The translations under genes and the position numbers were made by a program. Below, piece after piece: positions 17,007 through 25,652 of a stretch of 64,000 nucleotides of DNA. Numbering within the stretch: the stretch's first letter is position 1; each line of letters starts with the position of its first letter. The DNA comes from DASUBV01 sp036501025 (lineage in GTDB: Bacteria; Actinomycetota; Actinomycetes; Streptosporangiales; Streptosporangiaceae), in NCBI GenBank assembly GCA_036501025.1, contig DASYBB010000065.1:1-64000 (forward strand), written 5' to 3'. Below the pieces are notes generated by a model, which searched no databases, was not told where the DNA came from, and saw only the letters and a list, made by a program, of their open reading frames with translations.

Positions 17007-17720
17007 TCAGCAGGCCCGGTCGGCCGCGGCATACCCCGCGGGCGGGTTCGCGATGACGTACCGCCCGTCCCGGCGGGCCAGGTAGATCGTGATCCGCCAG
17101 CGCACACAGGCGGCATGCGCCGGGCTGGCCGCGGCCGCCTGCCTGCTGGTGAAGGTCACGGCCGCGGCGACCTCGCCCCGCCCCGCGGCCGTGATCCCGC
17201 GGAGCGTCTCCGCCGAGTCGCGGGTCGTCCCGTACCCGGCGGCGAACGCGGCCGCCGACAGCGACCGCTCGCTGCCCGGCCCGAACAGCCGCAGGTAGCC
17301 GCGGTAGTCATGCCGGTTGACGACGCCGAAGTACCGGGTCAGGAACGCCGCCACGGCCGCCGCCGCGGGCCGCCCGCGCACCCCGGCGGACATCGCCACC
17401 CGGGGACGGCCCGCCGCCGTCCGGCGCATGCTCCCCGCGGGCGAGCGCGCCGGCGAGCGCGCGCCCGGCCCGGCCGTCGTGACCGGCAGCCGCGCCGCGG
17501 CCGCCGCCGGCCGCGCGGCGCCGCCCGGGCCGGCACCCCGGTCGGCGACCGCGAGCACCACGCCCCACGCGGTCGCCGCCGCCAGCACGAGCGCCGCGGT
17601 CACCAGCACCAGCTGCCGGCCGTGCGGGCGCCGCCCCGGCGCTGACGTGACCGCCCGCTCGCAGGCCGGGCACCGACCCGCCCCGGCCGGTGCCGTGCGC
17701 CCGCACCGCGTGCATGCCAT
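17007..17720 (-). CDS. Zinc-ribbon membrane protein with SnoaL-like extracytoplasmic domain
   Basis: A 237-residue protein of unknown function. It opens with a zinc ribbon (CTRCGRTAPAGAGRCPAC, two CxxC pairs), then one membrane helix near 37-60, an Ala/Arg/Pro-rich linker to about 110, and a C-terminal domain beginning FLTRYFGVVNRHDYRGYLRLF that looks like the NTF2/SnoaL-like domain of many actinobacterial lipoproteins. The zinc ribbon would be cytosolic and the rest outside. It is convergent with pfkA and divergent from thiI. Between it and pfkA lies a short repeated GGCTGACCG unit. Confidence 0.65.
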   Translation of the reverse strand: MACTRCGRTAPAGAGRCPACERAVTSAPGRRPHGRQLVLVTAALVLAAATAWGVVLAVADRGAGPGGAARPAAAAARLPVTTAGPGARSPARSPAGSMRRTAAGRPRVAMSAGVRGRPAAAAVAAFLTRYFGVVNRHDYRGYLRLFGPGSERSLSAAAFAAGYGTTRDSAETLRGITAAGRGEVAAAVTFTSRQAAAASPAHAACVRWRITIYLARRDGRYVIANPPAGYAAADRAC

Positions 17721-17853
17721 CGCCGTCTCCTCACGCCCGCCCCGCGGCCCGTCACCGTGTCGCCCCGGCCGGACCGGCGATCACGGAGGGCGCGGCCGGC
17801 GCGGCCCCGTTTCGGATCATGGGCGGTCTGATCTGGCCAAGGCTGTAACTGTA

Positions 17854-17871
17854 AGTATCAATGCCGATACT
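17854..17871. promoter_or_regulatory. Palindromic operator candidate AGTATC-N6-GATACT
   Basis: A perfect 6-bp inverted repeat, AGTATC and GATACT separated by 6 nt, sits in the divergent region between the zinc-ribbon gene and thiI, about 75 nt before thiI. Its A/T content stands out locally. It looks like a dimeric repressor site; the regulator is unknown. Confidence 0.45.
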
Positions 17872-17946
17872 CTCGGGTGTCAGGCGGTTGGCAACTCTGC
17901 CCGGCCGGACGGCGCCCGGCGGCGTCCCGGCTGGCAGACTGGTGCC

Positions 17947-19188
17947 ATGTCGGCCAGCCCTCTCGCCGCGCAGCCGGCCCCGGTGGCCAGCGCGCTGCTC
18001 CCCGAGCCGTGTGTCGTCCTGAAGCTCGGCGAGGTCGTGCTCAAGGGCGGGAACCGGCAGCGCTTCGAGCGGATGCTGCACGAGAGCATCCGCCGCGCCG
18101 TGGCCGACCTGGGCATCGCCGTGCGGATCTGGCAGCGCGACGGCGTCATCGTGCTGCGGCTGGGTGCCCCGGTGCCCGCCGGGCCGGCCGCGGCCGCGGC
18201 CGCCGACCTGGTCGCCGAGCGGATGCGGCGGGTCATGGGACTGGCCCAGGTGTGCCGGGCGGTGCGGGTGGCCAAGGAGCCGGCCGCCGCGGTGGCCGCC
18301 GCCGTCGCGCTGATGGCCGGCCGGCCGGGCAGCTTCGCGGTCCGGGCCCGGCGCCGGGACAAGCGCTTCCCGGTCACCTCGGCCCAGCTCGCGGCCGAGA
18401 TCGGCGCCCAGGTCCAGCTCGCGCACGGCAACCCGGTCAACCTGCGCCACCCGGACACCACGGTGTTCGTCGAGGTGGATCAGCGCGAGGTGTTCGTCTT
18501 CACCGACGGCCAGCCCGGCCAGGGCGGGCTGCCGGTCGGGATGAGCGGCCGCGCGCTGGTCCTGCTGTCGGGCGGCATCGACTCACCGGTCGCGGCGTAC
18601 CGGATGATGCGCCGCGGCCTGCGCTGCTCCTACCTGCATTTCTCCGGGCTGCCGCTGACCGGGCCGGAATCCGTCTACAAGGCCTACGGGCTGGTTCGCC
18701 AGCTGGACTGCTACCAGGGCGAGTCCCGCCTGTTCGTCGTTGCCTTCGGGCACGCGCAGCGGGTCCTGTCCCGGTCCGGCGCGGGGCGGCTGCAGATCGT
18801 GGCGCAGCGCCGGCTCATGCTCAAGACGGCCGCGGCACTGGCCCGGCGGCTGCGCGCGGCCGCGCTGGTCACCGGCGACTGCCTGGGCCAGGTGAGCAGC
18901 CAGACGCTGACCAACATCACCGCGCTGGACGACGCCGTCGCGCTGCCGATCCTGCGGCCGCTGATCGGCCTGGACAAGAACGAGATCATCGCGGCGGCGC
19001 GCGGGATCGGCACGCTGGCCATCTCCGAACTGCCCGACGAGGACTGCTGCTCGCTGCTGCTGCCCCCGCGGGCCGAGACCAAGGCGCGCATCGGGGACCT
19101 GCGCCGGATCGAGGCCCGGGTGGACGCGGACGACCTGGCCGAGGAACTGGCCGCGGCGGCGCAGGAGTACAGCGCGGGCCGGCTCTGA
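17947..19188 (+). CDS. thiI: tRNA 4-thiouridine synthase / thiamine sulfur transferase ThiI
   Basis: Adenylates and thiolates uridine 8 of tRNA; in some bacteria it also supplies sulfur to ThiS. The 413-residue protein has an N-terminal ferredoxin-like/THUMP region (VVLKLGEVVLKGGNRQRFE through about 180), then the PP-loop SGGIDSPVAAYRMM at about 205, and ends without a rhodanese domain. A Cys pair (DEDCCSLLLPP, about residue 365) may serve the sulfur chemistry. The ATG at 17947 has CAGACT 6 nt upstream and no Shine-Dalgarno, so it may be leaderless. The other thiamine genes are 6-11 kb away. Confidence 0.88.
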   Translation: MSASPLAAQPAPVASALLPEPCVVLKLGEVVLKGGNRQRFERMLHESIRRAVADLGIAVRIWQRDGVIVLRLGAPVPAGPAAAAAADLVAERMRRVMGLAQVCRAVRVAKEPAAAVAAAVALMAGRPGSFAVRARRRDKRFPVTSAQLAAEIGAQVQLAHGNPVNLRHPDTTVFVEVDQREVFVFTDGQPGQGGLPVGMSGRALVLLSGGIDSPVAAYRMMRRGLRCSYLHFSGLPLTGPESVYKAYGLVRQLDCYQGESRLFVVAFGHAQRVLSRSGAGRLQIVAQRRLMLKTAAALARRLRAAALVTGDCLGQVSSQTLTNITALDDAVALPILRPLIGLDKNEIIAAARGIGTLAISELPDEDCCSLLLPPRAETKARIGDLRRIEARVDADDLAEELAAAAQEYSAGRL

Positions 19189-19204
19189 CCTCCGCTCAGC
19201 CTGA

Positions 19205-20376
19205 CTAGCCGAAACGGATGGCGTACCGCCCGCGCCCCGCCCGGCGCCCGGCTCGCCGGGGCCGGACCAGATGGCCGCGTCCCCGCCGGCCTGGGTCAGG
19301 AACCCGCCGCTGAGCCAGACCGGCGCGGGTCCCGGCCCGGGACCGAGCCCGGCCGCCACGTCGCTGATGCCGCTGGCCAGCCCGTCGTGCACGGGCGTCC
19401 AGGACAGCGCGCCGGCCGGGGACAGGTGGCCGACCAGAGAGCCGCCGGCCCCGGCCCCGGCGTCGTTGGCCGTGATCCACAGGCCGCCCGCGCCGTCCGC
19501 CGCGAGCCGCGCGGTGTCGGCCCGCCCCCGCGTCGCGGTCCGCGTCCACCGGCCGCCGGTGAAGTGGACGATGACGAGCGGGCCCTCGCCGCCCTGGGCC
19601 AGCCGCCGGTTCCCGGCCGCCCACACGCCGCCGCCCGGCACGGCCAGCACCGCGTCCAGGGTCAGCCCGGCGAGCGCGGGGCTGCCCGCGCCGGCCCGCC
19701 GCCAGGCGCGGCCGTCGTAGTGCTCGATGAAGCTGCCCTGCCGGGTCGCGGCCACGGCCCAGATGTCCGCGGGCGTCACCGCGCTGGCCCGGTAGATCTC
19801 CTGGGCCAGCCCGGCGGGCTGGATCCAGGTGCGGCCGTCGAAGTGCCAGGTGCCGAGGCCCGGCATCCCGTCCGCCGTGGTGCCGAAGGCCCAGACGTCG
19901 GCCGGGCTGAGGACGGTCACGCCGCTCAGCACCGCGTGGCGGTGCCACCGCTTGGCCACCAGCCAGCGGCTGCCGTCCCAGTGCACGACGTAGCCGCCGC
20001 CGTAGCTCACGGCCCAGATGTCGGCCGCCGACGACGCGCTCGCGTCGCCGATGAAGTCGGCCAGCCCGGCCGGGAGCGGCCAGGACCGCCAGGTCCGGCC
20101 GTTCCACCGCAGGGCGACCGGCGCCCCGCCGCCGCCCGGGTTCGTGCCCCCGAACGCCCACGCGTCGGCGCGGCTCAGCCCGAGGACGGCGGAGAACCCG
20201 GAGGCATCGGCGGGCGCACCGTAGTGCCGGGTCACGGTCGCGCGCCAGCCGGGCGGGCCGCCCGCCCGGGCGATGGCCGCGGCGGCCGGCGCCGGCCAGC
20301 CGGCGGCCGCGGCGGTCAGGAGCGCGAGCAGCAGCGTGAGCAGGGCCGCGGCGCGGGCGCCGCCGCTGCTCGGCAT
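19205..20376 (-). CDS. Secreted beta-propeller-like protein, 3' frame disturbed
   Basis: A signal peptide (MPSSGGARAAALLTLLLALL, cleavage near AAAAIA) is followed by six or seven repeats with the pattern ADIWAVS, ADVWAFG, GGVWAAGN, GGLWITAND, each about 45-50 residues, typical of extracellular propeller or Kelch-like proteins. The function is unknown. The start frame runs on without stop through the antisense of thiI to 18583, which is implausible. A change of frame near 19230 would instead end at 19205 (GRYAIRFG), shortly after the last repeat (AAIWSGPG). I therefore give 19205 as the likely original end and suspect a frameshift in a GC-rich run. GTG at 20388 is an alternative start. Confidence 0.55.
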
Positions 20377-20538
20377 GCTGACATTCACCCCGTTCCGCCC
20401 CTGGCCCACGGTCGCGGGGGGACGCATAAGCGAAAGGCTAGGGCTCGCGCGGCCGCGCGGCACTGAAACGCCGCGACCTGCCGGGACGGCCCGGGGCCGG
20501 GGCGCCGGTGTGCCAAGCTTGGGCCCGGAGGTGCTCAC

Positions 20539-21411
20539 GTGCGCATCGGACTGCAGATTCCTGATTTCACCCGCGCGGCGGGGGCCGCGACGCTCGGCGC
20601 CGACCTGGCCACGGTGGCCCGGACGGCGGACGACGCGGGCTTCGCCTACATCGCGCTGATGGACCACTTCTTTCAGATCGGCTCGGTCGGCCCGCCCGGC
20701 AACGACATGCTGGAGGCCTACACCGCCCTGGGCTACCTGGCCGCGTGCACGTCGCGGGCCAGCCTGCTGACCCTCGTCACCGGGGTCGTGTACCGCGAGC
20801 CCGGCGTCCTGGCCAAGATGGTGACCACGCTCGACGTGCTGTCGGGCGGCCGGGCCTGGCTCGGCATCGGCGCGGCCTGGAACGAGGAGGAGTCGCGCGG
20901 CCTGGGCATTCCGTTCCCGCCGGTGGCCGAGCGGTTCGAGCGGCTGGAGGAGGCGCTCCAGATCTGCCTGCAGATGTGGCGCGATGACGAGGCGCCCTTC
21001 CGCGGCCGGCACTACCAGCTGGACCGGCCGCTGGGGCACCCGCTGCCGCTGTCGCGGCCGCACCCGCCGGTCATGATCGGCGGCGGGGGCGAGCGCAAGA
21101 CCCTGCGCCTCGTGGCCCGGTACGCCCAGGCCTGCAACCTGTTCCCCGGCCCGGACCTGGCCCGCAAGCTGGACGTGCTGCGGGCGCACTGCGAGGCCGA
21201 GGGGCGGGACTACGACGAGATCGAGAAGTCCTGCTACTTCCGGTACGACGTCGGCGCGCACGGCGAGCAGGCGGGCCAGGTCGTCGACCAGCTCGGCCGC
21301 CTGGCCGAGCTGGGCTTCGGCACGGCCATCGGCCAGGTCGTCAACGTGTGGGACGTCACCCCGCTGGAGGTCATCGGCAGCGAGGTCATCCCGCAGGTCG
21401 CCGCCCTCTAG
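20539..21411 (+). CDS. LLM-class F420-dependent oxidoreductase
   Basis: A 290-residue luciferase-like TIM-barrel enzyme (MRIGLQIPDF) with the pattern of F420-binding family members: TLGADLATVARTADDAGF, LMDHFFQ, LVTGVVYREPGVLAKMVTTLDVLSGGRAWLGIGAAWN and GGGGERKTLRLVARYA. The cofactor is inferred from these motifs; the substrate is unknown. The GTG start has GGAGG 7 nt upstream. It is convergent with aroF and divergent from the secreted protein. Confidence 0.85.
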   Translation: MRIGLQIPDFTRAAGAATLGADLATVARTADDAGFAYIALMDHFFQIGSVGPPGNDMLEAYTALGYLAACTSRASLLTLVTGVVYREPGVLAKMVTTLDVLSGGRAWLGIGAAWNEEESRGLGIPFPPVAERFERLEEALQICLQMWRDDEAPFRGRHYQLDRPLGHPLPLSRPHPPVMIGGGGERKTLRLVARYAQACNLFPGPDLARKLDVLRAHCEAEGRDYDEIEKSCYFRYDVGAHGEQAGQVVDQLGRLAELGFGTAIGQVVNVWDVTPLEVIGSEVIPQVAAL

Positions 21412-21443
21412 GCGGCGACCCGCGGGACCTGGTCAGGCCGGGC

Positions 21444-22505
21444 TCAGCCGACGGGCGCGGGCGCCGGGGAGGGCCGGGCCGGGGTCAGCGCCTTGCCGAC
21501 CAGCTGCGGCAGCGTGGCCGCCGCCTCCGCCAGCTCGCGGATGTCGTCCCCGGTCAGCGCCTGGTCGCCGTCGCACATGGCGGCGGCCGGGTGCGGGTGG
21601 ACGTCCACGATGATGCCGTCGGCGCCGACCGCGATGGCCGCCCGGGACAGCGGCAGCACCAGGTCGCGGCGGCCGCCGGAGTGCGACGGGTCGATGATGA
21701 CCGGCAGGTGCGACAGCCGCTGCGCGACGGGCACGGCGCTGATGTCCAGGGTGTTGCGGGTGGCGGTCTCGAACGTCCGGATGCCCCGCTCGCAGAGCAC
21801 GATGTCGAGGTTCCCGCGCTGGGCGATGTACTCGGCGGCCATCAGCCACTCCTCGATGGTCGCGTTCATGCCGCGCTTGAGCAGGACCGGCTTGCGGGCC
21901 GAGCCGACCGCCTGGAGCAGCGCGAAATTCTGCATGCTGCGGGTGCCGACCTGGAGCATGTCGGCGTAGGACGCCACCAGGTCCACCGACGCCGGGTCGA
22001 TGACCTCGGTGACGATGGGCAGGCCCGTCTCGGCGCGCACGTCGGCCAGGATCCGCAGCCCGGCCTCGCCGAGGCCCTGGAAGGCGTACGGCGAGGTGCG
22101 GGGCTTGAACGCGCCGCCGCGCAGCAGCGAGGCCCCGGCCGCCTGCGCCATCCGCGCGGCCTCGAGGGTCTGCTCCGCGTTCTCCACCGTGCACGGCCCG
22201 GCGATCACGGTGAAGGTGTCCGGGCCGATGGCCACCCCGTTCTCGCCGCCCACCGTGATCACGGCCCGGCTCGGGTGATGCTCGCGGCTGACCAGCTTGT
22301 AGGGCGCCGAGATCCGCATGACGTCGGCCACCCCGGCGTAGCTGCGCAGGTTGAGCGCGCCGAACTGCTCGATGTCCCCCACCAGGCCGATGATCGTGCG
22401 GGACACCCCGCTGCTGACGAAGGCCTCGCCGCCGGCCGCCTGCACGAGCTGCACGACGGCGTCCACGTCCGCCTGAGTGGCCTCCGGGGCCATCACCACC
22501 ACCAT
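21444..22505 (-). CDS. aroF: 3-deoxy-7-phosphoheptulonate synthase, class I-beta with N-terminal regulatory domain
   Basis: Condenses phosphoenolpyruvate and erythrose-4-phosphate to DAHP, the committed step of the shikimate pathway. The 353-residue protein has a ferredoxin-like/ACT-type N-terminal domain (MVVVMAPEATQADVDAVV, to about 75), then the KDPG/DAHP synthase barrel with VIAGPCTVEN, RGGAFKPRTSPYAFQG, LLKRGM, ERGIRTFET and DPSHSGGRRDLV. This is the Thermotoga-like class I-beta design, not the class II enzyme I remember at this locus in streptomycetes and mycobacteria. The ATG at 22505 has AGGAGG 8 nt upstream. Its leader contains an aromatic leader peptide and a terminator. Confidence 0.93.
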   Translation of the reverse strand: MVVVMAPEATQADVDAVVQLVQAAGGEAFVSSGVSRTIIGLVGDIEQFGALNLRSYAGVADVMRISAPYKLVSREHHPSRAVITVGGENGVAIGPDTFTVIAGPCTVENAEQTLEAARMAQAAGASLLRGGAFKPRTSPYAFQGLGEAGLRILADVRAETGLPIVTEVIDPASVDLVASYADMLQVGTRSMQNFALLQAVGSARKPVLLKRGMNATIEEWLMAAEYIAQRGNLDIVLCERGIRTFETATRNTLDISAVPVAQRLSHLPVIIDPSHSGGRRDLVLPLSRAAIAVGADGIIVDVHPHPAAAMCDGDQALTGDDIRELAEAAATLPQLVGKALTPARPSPAPAPVG

Positions 22506-22534
22506 TGCTGCATCCTCCTGGCTCCAGAATGACA

Positions 22535-22567
22535 AAGAGCCCCGGGCCGATTCGGCCCGGGGCTCTT
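22535..22567 (-). terminator. Intrinsic terminator of the aroF attenuator
   Basis: A perfect 16-bp inverted repeat with a minimal loop (arms AAGAGCCCCGGGCCGA and TCGGCCCGGGGCTCTT) is followed on the minus strand by TTTGTCATT. It lies between the leader-peptide stop and the aroF ribosome-binding site, exactly where a transcription attenuator is expected. Confidence 0.85.
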
Positions 22568-22580
22568 CACGTCGCTTGCG

Positions 22581-22655
22581 TCAGCGCAGAGTCTGGCGAG
22601 CGACCGTCCCAGGGCCGGGCCGGTAGCCAAAGTAAAACCAGTACTCGCGCGTCAC
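22581..22655 (-). CDS. aroF leader peptide rich in Tyr, Trp and Phe
   Basis: A 24-codon ORF starting GTG and ending TGA, just upstream of the aroF terminator hairpin. Codons 5-11 encode YWFYFGY: three Tyr, one Trp and two Phe in seven residues, all three end products of the pathway. Such clustering is not expected by chance and indicates ribosome stalling when any aromatic aminoacyl-tRNA is short. There is no Shine-Dalgarno sequence; TAAGCT ends 7 nt before the GTG, so the leader transcript probably starts at the GTG and is leaderless. The peptide itself likely has no other role. The antiterminator structure was not worked out in detail. Confidence 0.85.
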   Translation of the reverse strand: MTREYWFYFGYRPGPGTVARQTLR

Positions 22656-22662
22656 GGGCCGA

Positions 22663-22668
22663 AGCTTA
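22663..22668 (-). promoter_or_regulatory. Candidate -10 of the aroF promoter
   Basis: On the minus strand TAAGCT lies 7 nt before the GTG of the leader peptide. A weak -35-like TGACGC is about 20 nt further upstream. Initiation at or next to the GTG is inferred. Confidence 0.5.
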
Positions 22669-22814
22669 GCGCACCCCCGCGGCGGCGGCGTCACCGGTAG
22701 CCGCGGCCAGGCCGCGCAAGCCGGGGTGGCAAGATAGCTGCACTTACCCGCGGGACGGGCCCGCGGCTGGCGCGCGGCGCGCGCCGGGATCGGGAAAAGG
22801 GCAGGTCAGCGGAT

Positions 22815-23501
22815 ATGAGGCGGCCGGAAAGCGGCGCGGGCCGGGTGCGCCCCGGGCCGCCCGTCGCCCATCCGCCCCGCCTGCCGGGGCCGCGTGACGG
22901 CGGCGTCCCGCCCCCGGCGCTGCCCCCCGGCCAGCACATCCCGCACAAGCTGCCGGTGCTGCATTACGGACCGGTGCCCCGGTTCGACCCGCGGACCTGG
23001 GACCTGCGCATCTGCGGCGCCACCGAGGCCGGCCGGGAGCAGTCCTGGAACTGGGCCGAGGTCAGCGCGCTGCCGCACGCCGAGATCGTGGCCGACCTGC
23101 ACTGCGTCACCCGGTTCACGGTGCCGGGCAATCGCTGGGGCGGCGTCCCCGCCGCGGAGGTGCTCCGGCGGGTGCCGCCGGCCGGGTCGGTCACCCACGT
23201 GATGATCTGGGCCGCCTACGGCTACAGCGCCAACGTCCGGATCGCTGACTTCGCCGCCGACACCACCCTGCTGGCCAGCCACCTGGACGGCGCCCCGCTC
23301 ACCCCCGAGCACGGCTACCCGCTGCGGCTGGTGGTGCCGTCGCTGTACGCGTGGAAGAGCGTCAAGTGGGTGCGGGCCATCGAGTACCTGACGGCCGACC
23401 GGCGGGGCTTCTGGGAGGAGCGCGGCTACCACAACACCGCCGACCCGTGGCGGGAGCAGCGCTACTCCTACCAGGAACAGGACGGCCCGGACCCGCGGTA
23501 G
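22815..23501 (+). CDS. Sulfite-oxidase-like molybdopterin-dependent oxidoreductase
   Basis: A 228-residue protein with the sulfite oxidase/MsrP-type molybdopterin fold and no heme domain or signal peptide. Visible features are the PPGQHIPHKLPVLHYGPVP entry region, the Mo-ligand cysteine in DLHCVTRF, WGGVPAAEVL, and AYGYSANVRIADF followed by PLTPEHGYPLRLVVPSLYAWKSVKWV. The conserved tail GFWEERGYHNTADPWREQRY is typical. The substrate is unknown. It is convergent with the kinase gene, their stops 9 nt apart. Confidence 0.85.
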   Translation: MRRPESGAGRVRPGPPVAHPPRLPGPRDGGVPPPALPPGQHIPHKLPVLHYGPVPRFDPRTWDLRICGATEAGREQSWNWAEVSALPHAEIVADLHCVTRFTVPGNRWGGVPAAEVLRRVPPAGSVTHVMIWAAYGYSANVRIADFAADTTLLASHLDGAPLTPEHGYPLRLVVPSLYAWKSVKWVRAIEYLTADRRGFWEERGYHNTADPWREQRYSYQEQDGPDPR

Positions 23502-23510
23502 GGCGGGCGG

Positions 23511-25562
23511 TCAGAAGCCGAAGCCGACGATCAGGCTGATCGTGGACCCGGACGGTGCCTGCCCGGTCGGGCTGTAGGACGAGACCTTGTTGCCGAAGCC
23601 CTGCACGACCTGGACCTGGAACCCGGCCGCCTGCAGCACCGACGTCGCCTGGTCGACCGTCATGCCCTGGACGTCGGGCACCTCGACCTGCGGCGGCCCC
23701 TGCGAGACGTTGACGGTGACGACCTCGCCCGAGGTGATGGGCGAGCCCGCGGCGGGGGACTGGCCGGTGATCGTGCCCTGCGGCTGGTTGCTCTTGGTGT
23801 CGGCGACCTGGTTGAGCTGGTAGCCGCCCTGCGCGGCCTGGATCTGGGCCGCGGCGACCTGGGCGCCGACGAAGTTGGGCAGCGGCGGCCCGGCGCTCAC
23901 CGTCACGGTGACGGGCCGGTCCTTGGGCGCCAGCGTGCCGGCCGCCGGGCTGGTACTGAGGACGACCCCGGCCGGGACGGTGTCCGACGGCGCCTGCACC
24001 GGCGCGGCGACCTTCAGCCCGTGGCTCTTCAGCGTGCTGATGGCCTGGGCCGCGGGCTCGCCGGTCACATCGGGCACCAGGACCTTGACCGGCCCGAGGG
24101 ACAGGTGCAGCGTGACCGTGCCGTGGTTCGCGATCCGGGTGCCGGCCCGGGGGTCGGTGGCGACGATCTGGCCGGCCGCGATGCTGTTGCTGTGCCGCGC
24201 GGCCCCGGTCCGCACCGTGAGGCCGAGGCCCTTCAGCTCCTTGCTGGCCAGCCCCGGCGAGAACCCCGTGACCTGCGGCACCGTCGTCTGCTGGCCGGAG
24301 GTCAGGTACCAGCCCAGCAGCACGGCGGCCAGGACCGCCGCGACGGCGCCGAGGACGTAGATCAGCCGCCGGCTGAACAGCAGGCGCTGCAGCAGCGGCT
24401 CGCCGTCGCCGCGGCGCCGGTCCCGCCGCGACCGGCGCCGGCCGTAGCGGCCGTCGTCATAGTCCGGGTCGCCGAAGCCGGGAACGATGGTGCCGGGGGA
24501 CACCACCATCGTGTGGTTGGCGGCACCGTCCTCCGGGACTCCGAAGCGCATCGTGCCGTTGGCGTCCTGGGCACCGGGGTCTCCGTAACCGATCGCCGGC
24601 CGCAGGTCGGTGTCCTCGAGCGAGTCGTCGGCGGGGGCCGGGCTGGCCCACGGACCGGCGCTCATCGCGCTGGTGTCGTCCGGCGCCGCGTGCTGGCCGC
24701 GCCGGCCGCCGGGCGACGGCGAGCCGCCCCGGCGGACCTCGCCGACGGCCTGCAGGAAATGCCCGGCGTCGGGCGGCCGGAGGTCGGGATCCCGGCTGGT
24801 CGCCATCGCGACCAGGGCGTCGAGGGCGGGGGAGAGCCCCGGCGACCGGCTCGACGGGGCGGGGACGACCTCGTTGACGTGCTTGTAGGCGACCGCGAGC
24901 GGCGACTCGCCGGTATGCGGCTGCTGGCCGGTCAGCATCTCGAACAGCATCACGCCCGCCGCGTAGACGTCGGTCCGGGCGTCGGACCGGCTCGCGGACA
25001 CCTGCTCCGGGGCGAGGTAGGCCGCCGTGCCGATGATCATGCCGGTCTTGGTGCTGGCGGCCGCGACGGCGGCCCGGGCCAGCCCGAAGTCCGCCACCTT
25101 GACCGCGCCGTCCTGGCCGAGCAGCACGTTCTCGGGCTTGACGTCGCGGTGGATGATGCCCGCGCGGTGCGCGGCGGCCAGGCCCTTGAGCACGCCCTCG
25201 ATGACGTCCAGCGACTCCCGCACGGTCAGCCGCCCGCGGGCGCGGAGCACCTCGCGCAGCGTCGGCCCGGCCACGTACTCCATGACGATGTAGTTGACCT
25301 CGCCCGCCGTGCCCTGGTCGAACACGCCGACCACGTTCGGGCTGGACAGCTGGGCGACGGCGCGGGCCTCGGTCATGAAGCGGCGGATGAACTCGCCGTC
25401 GCTGGCCAGGTCCCGGTGGGCGATCTTGAGGGCCACCACGCGGTCCAGCCGCGTGTCCCGGCCCAGGTACACGGTCGCCATGCCACCCTGGGCGAGCCGG
25501 GAGTCAACCCGGTAGCGGCCGTCCAGCAACTGCCCAGCTGGCGGCGACAGGGTGGTGTCCAT
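23511..25562 (-). CDS. Ser/Thr protein kinase with four PASTA domains (PknB/PknL type)
   Basis: A 683-residue membrane kinase. The catalytic domain (about 12-275) has the Gly-rich loop LAQGGMATVYLGRD, VALKI, HRDVKPENVLL and DFGLARA, and an activation loop with TGMIIGTAAYLAPEQ. A disordered linker follows, then a membrane helix (VLGAVAAVLAAVLLGWYLT) near 415, then four extracellular PASTA repeats that sense peptidoglycan fragments. With aroF, metF and an Rv2175c homologue nearby, it may be the counterpart of mycobacterial PknL, though PknL lacks PASTA domains. MDTTLSPP at 25562 is the natural start; TACACT ends 7 nt before it and no Shine-Dalgarno is seen. Confidence 0.9.
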   Translation of the reverse strand: MDTTLSPPAGQLLDGRYRVDSRLAQGGMATVYLGRDTRLDRVVALKIAHRDLASDGEFIRRFMTEARAVAQLSSPNVVGVFDQGTAGEVNYIVMEYVAGPTLREVLRARGRLTVRESLDVIEGVLKGLAAAHRAGIIHRDVKPENVLLGQDGAVKVADFGLARAAVAAASTKTGMIIGTAAYLAPEQVSASRSDARTDVYAAGVMLFEMLTGQQPHTGESPLAVAYKHVNEVVPAPSSRSPGLSPALDALVAMATSRDPDLRPPDAGHFLQAVGEVRRGGSPSPGGRRGQHAAPDDTSAMSAGPWASPAPADDSLEDTDLRPAIGYGDPGAQDANGTMRFGVPEDGAANHTMVVSPGTIVPGFGDPDYDDGRYGRRRSRRDRRRGDGEPLLQRLLFSRRLIYVLGAVAAVLAAVLLGWYLTSGQQTTVPQVTGFSPGLASKELKGLGLTVRTGAARHSNSIAAGQIVATDPRAGTRIANHGTVTLHLSLGPVKVLVPDVTGEPAAQAISTLKSHGLKVAAPVQAPSDTVPAGVVLSTSPAAGTLAPKDRPVTVTVSAGPPLPNFVGAQVAAAQIQAAQGGYQLNQVADTKSNQPQGTITGQSPAAGSPITSGEVVTVNVSQGPPQVEVPDVQGMTVDQATSVLQAAGFQVQVVQGFGNKVSSYSPTGQAPSGSTISLIVGFGF

Positions 25563-25569
25563 CGTGAGA

Positions 25570-25575
25570 AGTGTA
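25570..25575 (-). promoter_or_regulatory. Candidate -10 for the PASTA kinase gene
   Basis: On the minus strand TACACT precedes the ATG by 7 nt, so transcription would begin at the start codon. The kinase therefore need not depend on the thiamine operon upstream of it on the same strand. Confidence 0.45.
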
Positions 25576-25652
25576 AGGCTGGTGCGCCAGCACTCGCCCC
25601 GGTAACGGCGTTGCGCTGTCGCACCATGACCGTGCGTCACGGGCGGCCGACG

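Noticed and set aside
18583..19204. C-terminal extension of the secreted propeller protein antisense to thiI
   Set aside because: The translation is Gln/Arg-rich and unlike the repeats; it mirrors thiI codons, so it is a shadow frame.
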